Part shown: positions 11,271-22,870 of the stretch, piece after piece
How positions within the stretch are numbered: position 1 is the first letter of the stretch
Layout of the letters: each line of letters opens with the position of its first letter
Assembly: GCF_000276665.1 (NCBI RefSeq)
Contig: NW_004955429.1
Coordinates: 3,700,184 to 3,764,183, forward strand
Reading direction: 5' to 3'
Length of the DNA: 64,000 bases
From: Chinchilla lanigera
Taxonomy: Eukaryota > Chordata > Mammalia > Rodentia > Chinchillidae
Notes under the pieces: generated by a model
What the model saw: only the letters and a program-made list of their open reading frames with translations
Told to the model about the DNA's origin: nothing
Database searches by the model: none
Translations under genes and position numbers: made by a program

Positions 11271-12129
11271 AAAAGAAGCATGAGAGCATGTCCAAGCCAT
11301 AAAGAAAAGGAGGTGCTCTTGGAATCTCCTTTGGTAAGAAGCATGGTATATAATTTGCTACTATGTTCTCTTGGAGTTTCACATAAGGCAGGTACAACCA
11401 GAATGTGTTCTAAGCAGTATAATTTTAAAGGCTGTAATAAAAGAATATATTGTTTAAAATATTTTTTTCTTGTTGATTATCACATTGCCTAAAATACCAT
11501 TAGAAGCACTTTTTATAGCTTTGAAAGATCTCTACAGAGATTTACCTGAAAAGATTACAGTAATAATGAGTAACTAAAAGTCACTTAGGACAGAGTGAAT
11601 TCTTAAGGAAATAGGTACAGAGTACATAAGTTTGATGCAAAATAGGAGGAGAATATTTAGGACTTGGCCTACTGCTAAGGCGAACCAGTGCTCTGGACCA
11701 AGAAGGAGCCAGCTGGTGATATCACATAAAGTATAAAGAGGTTTGATAAGAGCAGTCAGTAGGTTTTGTTTTTCTAACTCAGACTGATGGAAAAGTAAGA
11801 CAAAGCCATGATAACTAATGTGGGTTTCTTGTCGGTTGGTAGCAGGTAAGAATAAGAGGAAAACACAGTACTCTAGGACCAATGTCCACTGCAAAAGACA
11901 GAAGGAAATAGTGAAAATGCAAGATCAGGTTGTGACCTGGTGCCTAGGAATGAAGAGAGTCCTGCCTTTTCTTCAACCCATCCCAATGTTCATATCTTAA
12001 TTATTATCATGTTAATATAGTGCACCACTATTTCTTGGTATTGTTTTTTTGAATAACTTTTCAATTGTGCTTTTATTTTCTACTTGTCCATGGTAGTCAA
12101 AAGACAAACCCCCTCTCAGCAGACAGCAG
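11271..12129. other. Unassigned stretch, nothing recognised
   Basis: A 106-codon minus-strand frame (11574-11894) has no recognisable domain. No repeat family identified. Confidence 0.4.
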
Positions 12130-14856
12130 CTTCTTAAGGATATCTTCTGATAAGCAGAAGTCTTTAATGTTCATGGATTCAAATTATCCACTTTATCTGT
12201 TATGTTCAGCGGTTTGTGTGTAAGCAGTGGGAAATTTTTGCCTAACTCAAGGCTGTCATGATTTCTCATCATAAATTTAGCCAGTTGTAAAAAATTTTTT
12301 AGTCTGTTAAGAAGTTCTTACTTTCTCTGCTTAATTACCTTGAAGTCTTCCTTTAAAAGTCAATTGATTTTACATATGTGGATCTAGTTCTAGCTGCTTT
12401 ATTTTGTCTCATAAACCTATTTATCAATCCTTTGATCAATTAACACTGTATTTAATCTTGTAGCTATCAAGTAACTGAAAATCTGATAGATTAAATCCAC
12501 TAGCTTTTTGTTTTAATATTGACTTGGATATTTTGTTTTAATATTGACTTTAATATTTTGTTTTAATATTGACTTCGATATCTAGATCTTTTACTTTTCT
12601 ATATACATTTTCCAATTAACTTGTTAATTACTATGGGTAAAGTCTTGTCGTTTTGATTACAACTGTAATGTTTGTACAGACCAATCTGAAAAGAACTGAC
12701 ATTATTGAATTCATGCGTATCATACATTTCTCCATTGATTTAGACCTTCTTTATTTTTTCTCAGCAATAAGTTGTAGGGTTCAGTGTACATACCTTGCAT
12801 AATTTTGATAAAATTATTTCCAAGTATTTAGTACCTTTAGATATTACTGTAGGTATAATTTTAAAATGGTATTTTTGTTACTAGAAATAGAAATAATTGG
12901 TTTTTATATTTGATTTATATTCTACAACTCTGATAATTGCATTTGTTAGTTCTGGTGTTGTAGAGTTCTTTAGGGTTTTTTAAAGCAGATAAAAAAATTT
13001 AATACTTCTTCCCAACTTTTTCCCTACCCTATTCCACTAGGTGTATTGCTGATGTCTGTGGCTTATTGAAAAAAAAAGTCAATGCTTAAAATTTTCTTTT
13101 TTTCTTGACCAATTTTCATGCTTGTATTTGGTCACCAGAATGATCTGAAAACAACAATATGCAGTATAAGAACCAATGTTGAACTCCTACCATCTTGTAT
13201 GGTGAAGCTCTGCATCATTTCCAATGTTTTTTTTTTTTATTATTACTTATTATGGTCTTTGGTTGTTTGATCAATCTTACATTCTTACCTCTGGTGGACT
13301 GAACAACTTCGTTGAAGACAACAATATGTAATGTAGCAGCCATTATTAATTCTTATCATATAGTTTTGAGGTCATGTAACATTTTTTGTTGTTGTTGTGT
13401 TGTTTTGATTTTTTTTCATTGTAGTTTGTTAGTTTTTCTAATTTTTAAAATAAAAAATAATAAAAATATTAATCTAACCTTGAATGTTAGGGATAAATAC
13501 TCTTTGGCTGCAATGTGCTGTCACTTTTATATATTTCTACATCCAATTTGCTAAGATTTTATTAATGAATTTTGAACTTCTCTTCATAAAGTGTACTGTT
13601 TGTCATGGTGTGTTCTTTTAATATGTTGGTCAGGTTTTCGTAACAGGGTTTGGTAATATGAGTTGGTATTAGAGTGTAAGCAAAATATGGGTCAGGTAGT
13701 GTTCTCTTTTCCTTTCTTGTCTGAGAATTGTACATATGCTTGATATACCTTCCTTAAGTATAACAAATGGTCAAACAAGCTGGCTCATGGTTTTCTTTCC
13801 TGGAAGATGTTTTTAAATTATAAATTTAATTTATTTAACATTGGTATGCTTATGTAGATTTTCTCTCATCATCTGTCAATTTTTGTAGGTTGTATTCTAC
13901 AAAGAATCTATCCATTTTACCCAAGCTGTGGGATTTGTTAGCAAGAAGTTTTACCATAATGTTGCCTTACTATCTTTCCATTGTATGAAGGATCTTCAGT
14001 GATATTTTCATTTCCATTCATGATACTAGTAATTTGGACATTCCCTTTTCTCATCATTTTTGCCAGAGGATACATCAACTTTGTAATTTTAAAATTACAG
14101 ACTGTCAGCTTTAATTTTCTCTATTTGATTTTTAGGAATTTCTTGTCTTTCTTCTGTTTATTTTTGGTTTAACTTTTCTTTCTGTAGGTTTGTAAGATAA
14201 AATCATAATTCATATTTCTCTAACAGCATTTACTCTTGTACAGTTCTCTAAAAGCATTGCTTTGGCTGCATCCCACTAATTTTGATATCTTCTATCTTCA
14301 TTATTATTTAATTTGAAATATTTCCTAGTTACCATTTTGACTTTCTCATGTTACAAATAATTTTTAAAGAAATTGTTCAATTTCCAATTACTTGAGGCTT
14401 TTCTAGCTAACATATTATTCATTACTAATTTAAGTGCAATTGAAGTCATATAATGTACTTGTCATTTCCATTTAAAAATGTGTTGGGATTCATTTTATGA
14501 CACACAAGATGGTTATGTTGGTGAGTGGATCACATGCACTTTACAAGAACACGCATTCTTGTGATGTTGTCAGAAATGTGCTCTGAATATCATGTCAAGG
14601 GCTTTCAAATTTGCTACATGATTATTGTTTTTTGGTTTATTGGAGTTTTTATAAAGATAGGTAGATTTGCTTGTGAATTTGTTTATTCTTTTAGGTTTAA
14701 ATCATTAATATTTTATTTTTTGCACTTAAAATTTATTACTATGTGCATACATGTTTAGGATTGTTATATCTCCCAGTGAATATAGTTTGATCATGATAAA
14801 ATATCTCTATCTCTGTAAATATCTTTTTGCTTGAAATGTATTTTGTCTGATTTTTT
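12130..14856 (-). mobile_element. Ancient L1 (L1M-like) ORF2 remnant
   Basis: Read on the minus strand, the sequence passes from the endonuclease end (near 14850) through reverse transcriptase to the ORF2 C-terminal region (near 12150). Plus-strand landmarks include GTGTACATACCTTGCATAAT near 12785, ATGTTGGTCAGGTTTTCG near 13625, and GCATTGCTTTGGCTGCATCC near 14255. Frames are broken throughout, so this is a fossil. The 3' UTR expected on the left is not visible and the right end is cut by a different L1 3' end. Confidence 0.75.
12506..12580 (+). repeat. Three tandem 25-bp units inside the L1
   Basis: Three head-to-tail copies at 12506-12530, 12531-12555 and 12556-12580 share the first 20 bases, TTTTGTTTTAATATTGACTT. 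They differ only in the last five: GGATA, TAATA and CGATA. This is a small minisatellite seeded within old L1 sequence. Confidence 0.95.
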
Positions 14857-15070
14857 TATTAGCACATTTACAGTACACAAAATGTACAATCATCCTGGGG
14901 AGTAGGTACATGTACGCAATACAACTAGTTTCTTTTTTTAATCCTCTTCACTCCATTTAATTTTTTCCTTATTTAATTTTCCTTCTTCTTTTTCATTCTC
15001 ATTGATATTATTAATTTTAGTTCATATATATGGCATAGAGTGCTCACACTCATTGAAGTTATTAGGTTCC
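14857..15070 (-). mobile_element. L1 3' end of a rodent-lineage family
   Basis: The reverse complement of about 14862-14940 aligns well with the plus-strand L1 3' end at 36765-36862. Both carry AAAAAAGAAAC, a CGTACATGTA core and an AGATGATTG or GGATGATTG block, in the same order, before a similar ATTACTAATAAA or ATGTGCTAATAAA end. The element lies in minus orientation and appears to interrupt the older L1 to its left. Confidence 0.65.
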
Positions 15071-15879
15071 TGTGCATGGCACACCTTCATTCAGCTTACC
15101 CTTTCCCTTGCCCCCCTCTTTGGTCTCCTGGACACCTTCCCATTTAAAAGAGATTAGAACACAGCTGCTCAGCTTTTCTTATACCTTTTTCAACCATTTT
15201 ACCTTCACCTTGTTTATATCTTTAGCTAAACTACCTTTTAGAGATAGGCTGAAGTTGGGGTTTGGCTTTTGTTAATCTGGCGATCTCTGACCACATGCCG
15301 CCCATCTGTGAGTGTTCTCCAATGCCTTGAATGGCCAGGTGTGCCTGACCATCTGCTTTTCTTCCCTCACCCCAGAGGGGTGTTTCAGCAGCTGTGGACA
15401 CAGCTGCCCGGGAAACCTGGCAAATTTCTCCGCCATCCAGTGAGCCGTAACTCTCTTTATATCTCTTTATACCTACTTCTTCTCTATCATGATTTAATAA
15501 TTCTTTATATAAACTGGCACTGTACAAATTGTAGTCTTTCTTTTGTTTTGGACTCAGTTGGAGAGATCCCCCTCCTGTGTTTTCCTCCTTTTTACAGTTT
15601 ATCCATTCAACTTTCAATTTCTCTAGCAGAACTGAACTCCATCCTCTGACATCTGAAAACAGATTGCAGCTTTTGTTTTTGCTTCACTTCTACCTTCCAT
15701 TTATTATATAAACTTGTGGGTATCTGCAGGGGGAAAAATTCAAATAATGTAGACCGTATACTGCAATTCCCTCATTCAGTAGAGGTTCCTACTAGTGTCT
15801 GTATTCCAGTTCTTTCCAATACTTGTGATTTTAAATGTCTTCCTGGGTCTTAGTTCAATATAAGCTACTTTGTTATTAG
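15071..15879. other. Unassigned stretch open on both strands
   Basis: A minus-strand frame of 128 codons (15231-15617) and a plus-strand frame of 126 codons (15269-15649) overlap. I recognise neither product. The minus-strand frame is rich in K, E, G and S and has no membrane segment or motif I know. The position between two L1 copies suggests the interior or 5' region of an uncharacterised repeat, but this is inference. Confidence 0.35.
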
Positions 15880-18030
15880 AATCAAAGTTGTTATCAAACA
15901 CTTGTAAATAGCTTTTAATGCAGTGAAATTCATATGTCATACCATTCTTCATTTATTCAGTTCAATTCTGATTTACTGTATTCTCAGAACTGTAAACTAC
16001 CACCATAATTAACTTTTGAACATTTCAGTATTCCAAAGTGAAATCCCATAATGATTAGCAGCCATTACCCATTCCTCCCTTGCCATAGGCAATCGCTATG
16101 ATACCTTCTATCTCTATAAATCAGTACTAGATAACACATGTAATGGAATCATGAGAGATAAGATCTCTTTTGGTAAGCATCTTCTTGATTTAGCATTTTT
16201 CAGCGTTAATCCATGGTGTAGTTTGCACTAGTATTTCATTCCTTCTTACTGATGAACAGCACTCCATTGTATTGTAATAATACTTTGTAATCCGTTCTTT
16301 AGCTGACATACATGGGAACTGCTTCCACTTCTTGGTATTAGTAATAATGCAGCTGTGAACATTCACCTCCAGGTTTTTGGGTGGATACATATGCTTTCAC
16401 TGCTCTTGGTTACGTACCAAGGAATGTAATTCTATGTTTAATACTTTGAAAAAGTTTCAAACTGCTTTAGAAAGTAACTGCACCATTTTACATTCCCAAC
16501 GGCAATGTGCAATGCTTCCACTTTTCCTCCTCCTTACCATCACGTGGCATTGCTTACCCTCTTTGTGTACACACACCCTGTGCATTTGAAGTGGTATATC
16601 ATTGTGGGTTTGTTTCGCATGTCCCTAATGAGTAGTGATAGTGATGTTTTTAATGTGCTTATTGGTTATTTCTATTTATTGTTTGGTATATATTTGTTTA
16701 TTTTTAAGTGAGTTTTATCACTTTTTATTAATGATTTGTAGGTATTCATTGTATATTCTGGATGCAAGTCCCTTGTCAGAAATGATATGGAAATATTTTT
16801 CTCATTCTATGTGCTTTTGTTTTACTTTGTTGATACTATAATTTACTGCACAGAGATTTTTTTCAATAAAGTCCAACTTACCTATTTTATCTTTTGTCAC
16901 TTGTTTTGTTGTCATACCTAAGAACCATTTCTGAACCTATGCTCATAAAAGATTTATATCTATATTTCCCTCTGGGAGTTTTAGTTTTAGTTCTTACATT
17001 CAGGCCTTTCATCTGTTTTGAGTTTAATATTCATAGCTAGTGTTAGATAAGTGTCCTTCAGTATTTTGCATGTGGTGATCCAGTCTTCCAGCATCATTTA
17101 GTCAAAAGAATATTATTTTTATATTAGCTATCTTCCCATCCTTATCAATTGACCATAAATGAAAGAGTTTATTTGAGGGCTCTCTAAATTTTATTCCACT
17201 GATCTATGTGTCTAGCCTTATGGCAGTGCAACATTCTCTTGATTAGTGTAGCTTTCTAATAAGTTTTATAGAGGTTAAGTATGAGTCTTCCACATTTATC
17301 CTCCTTGTTGAAATTGTTTCTGAAATTTGTATTCTGGACCTAAATTTAAGTACCAGTTTGGAAATTACTGAGTTTTTCATGAACTTTCACTGAACCTGTA
17401 GATTGATGTGGGGAGTATTGCTATCTTAATAATATGAAGTTTCCCAAACTTAAATTCCATTTATGTAATTCTTTAATAACTTTCCAGAATGTGAGGTAGT
17501 TTTCAGTGCATGTATTTAAGGGTTGGTGGCTGTTATTAAGTTTATTTGGGGATATATTATTTCTGAAGCTATATTAACATTAAATTATTTTACTAATTTT
17601 GCATTTCAATTATTTATTGCTAATATATGAAAATAAAGTTGATTTTATATGTTGATCTTGTATCCTATAACTTTGTTGGATTTATTTAGATGTAGTTCTG
17701 ATGGTCTTTTTTCAGATTCTTTAGATTTTTCACTACATAGGATGGTTTTATCTGAAAATAGAGATAGTTTTATTTCTTGTTTTCTAAACTGGGTATTTTT
17801 TTGTCTTCTTCATCTTGTTGTCTGGTACATCCAGCACGTGTGGAACAGAGGTAGCAGCAGTGAATATGACCATCATTGTCCTGACCTTATGAATGTATTC
17901 CATGGATATATGCTAGGTGTAGTTGGTTGATATCATTCCTTGTTGATTTTGTTTAATTCTACTCATCACTAAACGTAAGGTATTGTGAAGATTAATCTGA
18001 TGATCACTTTTCTGACTTGCTGAAAGCAGA
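15880..18030 (-). mobile_element. Ancient L1 (L1M-like), 3' UTR to reverse transcriptase
   Basis: Plus-strand landmarks appear in antisense L1 order: the 3' UTR with CAGCCATTACCCATTCCTCC near 16060; AATCCATGGTGTAGTTTGCA near 16210; a CACCATTTTACATTCCCAAC block near 16480; CTGGATGCAAGTCCCTTGTC near 16760; AATTGACCATAAATGAAAG near 17148; and the reverse-transcriptase region near 17750. On the minus strand the position of the FADD catalytic motif reads F-S-D-K, so it was not functional in this form. The 5' part is absent. Confidence 0.85.
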
Positions 18031-18640
18031 AAAACTTACTAGAACTTGAGAAGCCTAGCTCCTCAACAAAAGCCTTTGTAAGATATTTTATGTGCAGCCA
18101 CAGGCAATTACACAGGTTTTATCTCTCAGGTCTTGTGGGGTAAACCTATCCCCCTGCCCTTGACTTGATGCACTCTTGATGTACTGGGGACACCTAAGGG
18201 ACTTGGCCCCTGGACCCATGCTCGTCCTCCCATCTGCAACCTTAGCGTAGATGCCTTCTTGCTGATGTCTCCCAGTTGAGGACCTTGAAGGTGTTTTCTT
18301 AACTGATTCAATGCTCAGTACTTTTTCATTCCTAGACAGTTTCCAGCCAGGTCCATAAAGTTTTAGAGCTCTTTTGTTCAAACCTCTGTGCAATGAGACA
18401 ATTCCCATGCTTGTGCTACTCCAGCTGACTCTTGTGCCTAGTGCTACCCATTGGGAAACATGGACCAGTATAAAACCAGTACTTTGCTGGTCCTTTCTTC
18501 GGGTTAGCCTCTTGTTTATACCAAGTGACTGAAGCTTTACTGTTGCTGTCACCTGTTGTCTTGATCAGATACTTTGACATCTGTCAACTCTGCTTGCTCC
18601 ATTTCAGTCCAGCTCTTGAGAGGACTCTTTACCAAACCCA
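18031..18640 (-). other. Unrecognised segment with a 154-codon minus-strand frame
   Basis: The frame at 18088-18552 (minus) begins MTATVKLQSLGINKRLTRRK and is rich in S, R, G and K. It has no signal peptide, membrane segment or motif that I recognise. There is no A-tail or target duplication to mark a processed copy, and no plausible promoter. A second, shorter frame overlaps it. It is either chance or part of an unknown repeat. I do not call it a gene. Confidence 0.3.
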
Positions 18641-19390
18641 TTTCTTGTTTTGTCTATTGCTTGCAGTTTTAAAAAATACACAAATGGACTGAAAGTAACA
18701 TAACTTTGCCATCTGCATATCATGCAAATTAATATGTGCATGGATTTCATCATTATTACTTTAGATTTGAAAATAAAACTTTACCCATGTTAAGTAGAAC
18801 CTTTCCAATTCTCCTCCTTAGTTTCACTGTCTTCTCCCTTCTAGAACAAATTTGATGTATACCATCTAGTGCAAGTTTTTTGAATTTCATTCTATTTATA
18901 TGTATCCACAAATTATATGCAAACGTTCTCTAAATTTTAAAATTTATATATATGTAGAAATTGTGTGTTTGCACTTTGCAGTGCACAGGATGGTCTTTAT
19001 GGTGAATTAAATGAAATAGATCCAATTTCTATCAAAGGAGAGTTTAAATAGCTCCCTTTTCTATCATTCATTTTCCCCAACACCTACATGTCATTACTAA
19101 AGCCAAGGAAATATCCTATGAAAGTTGGCATTATTGTCAACAGGGTTACAAAGAAAAAGGAGGTTACAAGTGTTAGAAGACCTCTTTATGAAAAAGTAAG
19201 GCTATAATTTCCTTGAAAACAAAACTCACATAGATTTCCATTGCTTTTTAATAGGAATGGATTTATTACATAATTTGACCATGTGTAACTCTGCTGTCTT
19301 ACTTGGGGAGTAACAGTATTAATAGGAACTAGTTGGAAACTGGATGTTTCCCTTTTACTTCTTATAGAAATGAGAGGAGCTTCTGAAACT
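18641..19390. other. AT-rich stretch, nothing recognised
   Basis: No gene or repeat recognised. Confidence 0.45.
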
Positions 19391-19394
19391 ACCT

Positions 19395-19515
19395 ATGTCA
19401 ATATTCTCATTCTATAAAGAAATAAGTGAAACCCAAAAACTAAGTCACTTGCACACAGTCATAAAATTGGCCAAACCAAAACTAAACCTTAAGAGTTCTC
19501 CTGATTCTTAATTCA
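19395..19515 (-). repeat. MIR SINE fragment
   Basis: CTCATTCTATAAAGAAATAA, then AACTAAGTCACTTGCACACA and GTCATAAAATTGGCC is the antisense MIR order (cutoff sequence, then the AAGGTCACACAGCTAG-like block). Confidence 0.65.
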
Positions 19516-21085
19516 CTGCTTAAACTTGACAGTGCCATGATATCTCAAGTATTATTTGCATAGATGAAAGGAAAAGATCAAGCAAGTTAGTCTCACCCCT
19601 ATGTTCCCCTATGGCATCTCCACTATGGACAACTGTTATCATATTCCCAAAGCTGTTGTTTATCTGTGTAGCATGTGATAGCTCCTTGAACAGATTTTGG
19701 CAAGTTTTCACATGAGTGACTGTTTATAGAATGTTTTCTGTCATTGATTTCATATCCTTAGCAAGGAGCCATTCTTTTTACTAAAATTAATTGGTAGAAT
19801 CTTGAAAATTCATCTTAACGCTTAGACTTTACTGGATTAAGTTTGCCAGTAATGTTATTATCACCTATGTATTCATTTATGTATTATGCTAAAATAAGTA
19901 AGAAGGAGGTTTACAACATGGCTTTTTAAGTCTAAGTTAAAGTATAAAGTTCCTACATAATATCAGTTTTAGAACTAACTTATTAGCTATATAGGACACT
20001 TATTTTTAGATCTCCTTTGGATGTTTTATCAAAACACCATTTTTTGATCCAAAAACTTTTTCTTCTTCATTTCCAACAGAATTTAGATAATCTTCAACAG
20101 TTAAAGCAGCTACAAAAATGCAGATTAAAATCTTCTATATAATTCTAAACACTAAGATGAAGTTGAAGATCAAAAATGGTCACAAAATACTACCTATACT
20201 TTCTTGTTGAATATAGGAATTCAGGTGAAAATTTATAGCAACAATCCTATTGTTTCTGGTTACCTTAAGAAACCTAAACTTACCAAGTTTTTATAGTAAA
20301 GACCAATTTATTAAGACACCTGCAAATCACAAATTATAGCCCCATTCTATAGAATATAACTTTTGTATCTTAGGTTCATCCTCATTAGATATTCAAATCA
20401 ATTTTCCTAAGTAGCAATATTCAAAATGGAATCCCAGATTCTTAGAATTATAAATATCTGAATATTTTTATGAGTAAGAGGCTCTAGAATTTCCTTCTTT
20501 CTCTTTTACCATAAACAGAAATTAAGAGATGACTCTGATACTTTTACCTTAAGATAATGTTGAGTGATTATTGTCATGTCAGATAATTATGCATTATCAT
20601 TAGATAATTCTTGAAGATATCCTTAAGAGATTACCTTTTCTTCTGTTATTATATATAAATTGCTTTATAAAAATGCTATTGGCATATTTCCATGCAGAGA
20701 TTTTGTAATGACAAAGAGCCATATGTCTACAGATACTTATTTATCTATGACAAATGTTGGGAATTTTGATTAACACTAAACAAAGACTGAGTTGAATTTG
20801 GATTTCATAGTTTCCTAGATTTTCCCCACAACTATAAAGTTGTACTTCATGACTTCAGACCAAAAATTTAAAAATTACCTTGCTTGAAATTTTCTGTCAA
20901 AGAATAGAAGCTTTGCCTTCTTGACAATGTTATCTACAATTGAAAAATAAAAATAAAACCTAAAAACAAGTAAATGTTGCTTGGGAGTTGCCACAGGATT
21001 TGTTGAGTGATTCTATGTGTTAGGTGCCCTTGTTTGTAAAAGAATCAGCCTACTTATTACTTTGCTTATCACTTTCACTATATGC
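19516..21085. other. AT-rich unique stretch, nothing recognised
   Basis: Long AT-rich sequence with no open frame above 63 codons and no repeat I can name. Typical of intron or intergenic DNA. Confidence 0.5.
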
Positions 21086-21437
21086 TATAATTTGGTTTGA
21101 ATATTTCCCAAAGGCCCATATCTTATGGGCCTGATCCCCAGAGTGGTACGACTGGGAGGTGGTGGATCATTTGGGGGGGGCAGGGCTTGGGGATGGTCCT
21201 TGGGTCTTTGGCAGTGTGCCCTTGAAGGGGATGTAGGCCCTTGGCCTGTCCTGTCTTTCCTTTGCTCCCTGGCTCATGATGTGAGTGAATTTTCTTCACC
21301 ACACACTCCCATGATGATGTGCTGCCTCATCACCAGCTCAAAGCTATGGGACCAATGGATCATGGACTGGAACTTTAAATCCCATAAATAAACCCTTTTC
21401 TTTAAAACGTGAATTAGCTCATGTAATTTGTTATAAC
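21086..21437 (+). mobile_element. LTR-like repeat, MaLR type, near complete
   Basis: It starts near TATAATTTGGTTTGAATATT and continues through CTGATCCCCAGAGTGGTACG, GGGAGGTGGTGGATCATTTG, GTGCCCTTGAAGGGGATGTA and CCCATGATGATGTGCTGCCT. A CATAAATAAACCC polyadenylation-like block follows, and it closes near GTTATAACTATT. The order and end are those of a MaLR LTR. The partial copy at 5226-5534 is the same family. The 88-codon frame at 21125-21391 lies within it. Confidence 0.6.
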
Positions 21438-21884
21438 TATTAAATTCTAATACACCATATAATTGTCCATTCATGGGACTGTTATAAATACTAGAGCACT
21501 TTCACATGTGAAGGGGATACATGCAAGGAAGAGAAGATGTAAATGGAACTCAAAGCCTCCCCTTTGTGAATTTACTCACAGTACGTTTCCTTGGCAGGGT
21601 GGTGTCCCTGTCTGTAGACTGTCTCCTTGGGAGTTGCCACATCTTTGCCTCTTAGTTTGCACAGTGTGCTTTTCTACACACTAGTCTTCCACTATATAAA
21701 GGCCACCAACCGTATAGGGCATCACTGCTGAGCAGGAACGGGGAAAATAAACCAGTGTATTTTATGTGTTGGAGGACTCCCAGACTGGGAAGTGGCCCCA
21801 CCTTAATGCCCGGTCACAGTGTTGGTACCAGGGCAGCTCTATAAATGTAGTTCTAAATTGCAGCACCATGCAGCAGCATTTCTG
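21438..21884. other. Unassigned stretch, nothing recognised
   Basis: No recognisable gene or repeat. Confidence 0.4.
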
Positions 21885-21975
21885 TTTTATCTTATGGCTA
21901 CCTTGCTTCACCCCATGTGCAGTGGGATAATCTATGTAAAATGCCTGACACATGGTAGGAGCTCAGTACATGGCA
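21885..21975 (+). repeat. MIR SINE 3' fragment
   Basis: ATGTAAAATGCCTGACACAT followed by GGTAGGAGCTCAGTACATGG matches the MIR 3' end in order. Confidence 0.75.
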
Positions 21976-22414
21976 GTTTTCTTCCCCAGCAAGGGCTGCA
22001 GGCAGGGTGGTTTACTGTGGAAACACTCTGGCTGTTTCTACTTTAATCTGCTCTGCAGCTTGCCTTGGAGATCATGTCTGGTATGAGGTTATATAACCCT
22101 ATCTCTATCTCAGAGGAAACTTAAAATAGTATCAGACTCAGACATTCCCAGGTTGAGACTATCCCTGACCTGGATCATCTCACTGTGAGAAACAGGAATC
22201 AGAGCCAGTATCCTCCCAGGGTGCAGGGTACAGTTTATAGCAGCACCTTGGGGAAAAGTCACAGATTTGCTCTGAAAGCAGAAGCTTTACGGAACTCAGG
22301 AACAGTTCCCTGGTGTTTGGTGTATGCAGGGGAGACAAATTGTTTACAAATGCTGTGAGTGCCAAGTGTAAGGATAGTGATGTCAGGAGATGAGTTGGAG
22401 AGGAGCTAGGGACC

Positions 22415-22530
22415 AGTCCCAGAGTTCAAATTCTGATCTACTATTCATTAGGCATGCAGTTGGGCAGTTTCATTTATAGTACAGGTTTCTGTTTGCTGAA
22501 CACTAAAATGGCAACTATGCTTTTTCTGTA
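22415..22530 (+). repeat. MIR SINE core fragment
   Basis: CCCAGAGTTCAAATTCTGAT, then TGCAGTTGGGCAGTTTCATT and GTACAGGTTTCTG follow the MIR core with substitutions. Confidence 0.6.
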
Positions 22531-22739
22531 TGTCATAGATCATTAAGAAAATTTATGACAATGTGTCGGGTCCACTCACTGACCCAGTCTGCAGGTTTGA
22601 GTCTGATATCCTTGGGCTACTTGAGCAGGAAACATTCACATTTACAAGTGCCCCTGAGTGTGCTCTGGCTGAAGCTGCATTTCCAAGGGTGGCTCACAGG
22701 GTATAACCCAGCCCACAATAGTTCTCAGAGGGTTTTCCT

Positions 22740-22870
22740 CCACGCTCTGCATATTCATTCAAAAAAATACTTTGTACATGCCTGCTATCTGCCAAGCAGA
22801 ATTAACAGCTGGGGAAAAATTGACCAAGAAAACATGACCCTGACCCTGGCCAAGAAAACATAACCAAGTG
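22740..22870. repeat. Ancient interspersed repeat, family uncertain
   Basis: CATATTCATTCAAAAAAATA, then a GCCTGCTATCTGCCAAGCAG block resembles the widely dispersed mammalian ATTCATTCAACAAATATTTA-type tail found in LINE/MIR-related repeats. The family cannot be fixed by eye. Confidence 0.4.

Noticed and set aside
10961..11272. Lysine- and glutamate-rich frame of 103 codons
   Set aside because: It is a translation of the GGAA microsatellite joined to a B1 SINE.
21125..21391. 88-codon glycine- and tryptophan-rich frame
   Set aside because: It lies entirely inside an LTR-like repeat that has a second copy at 5226-5534.
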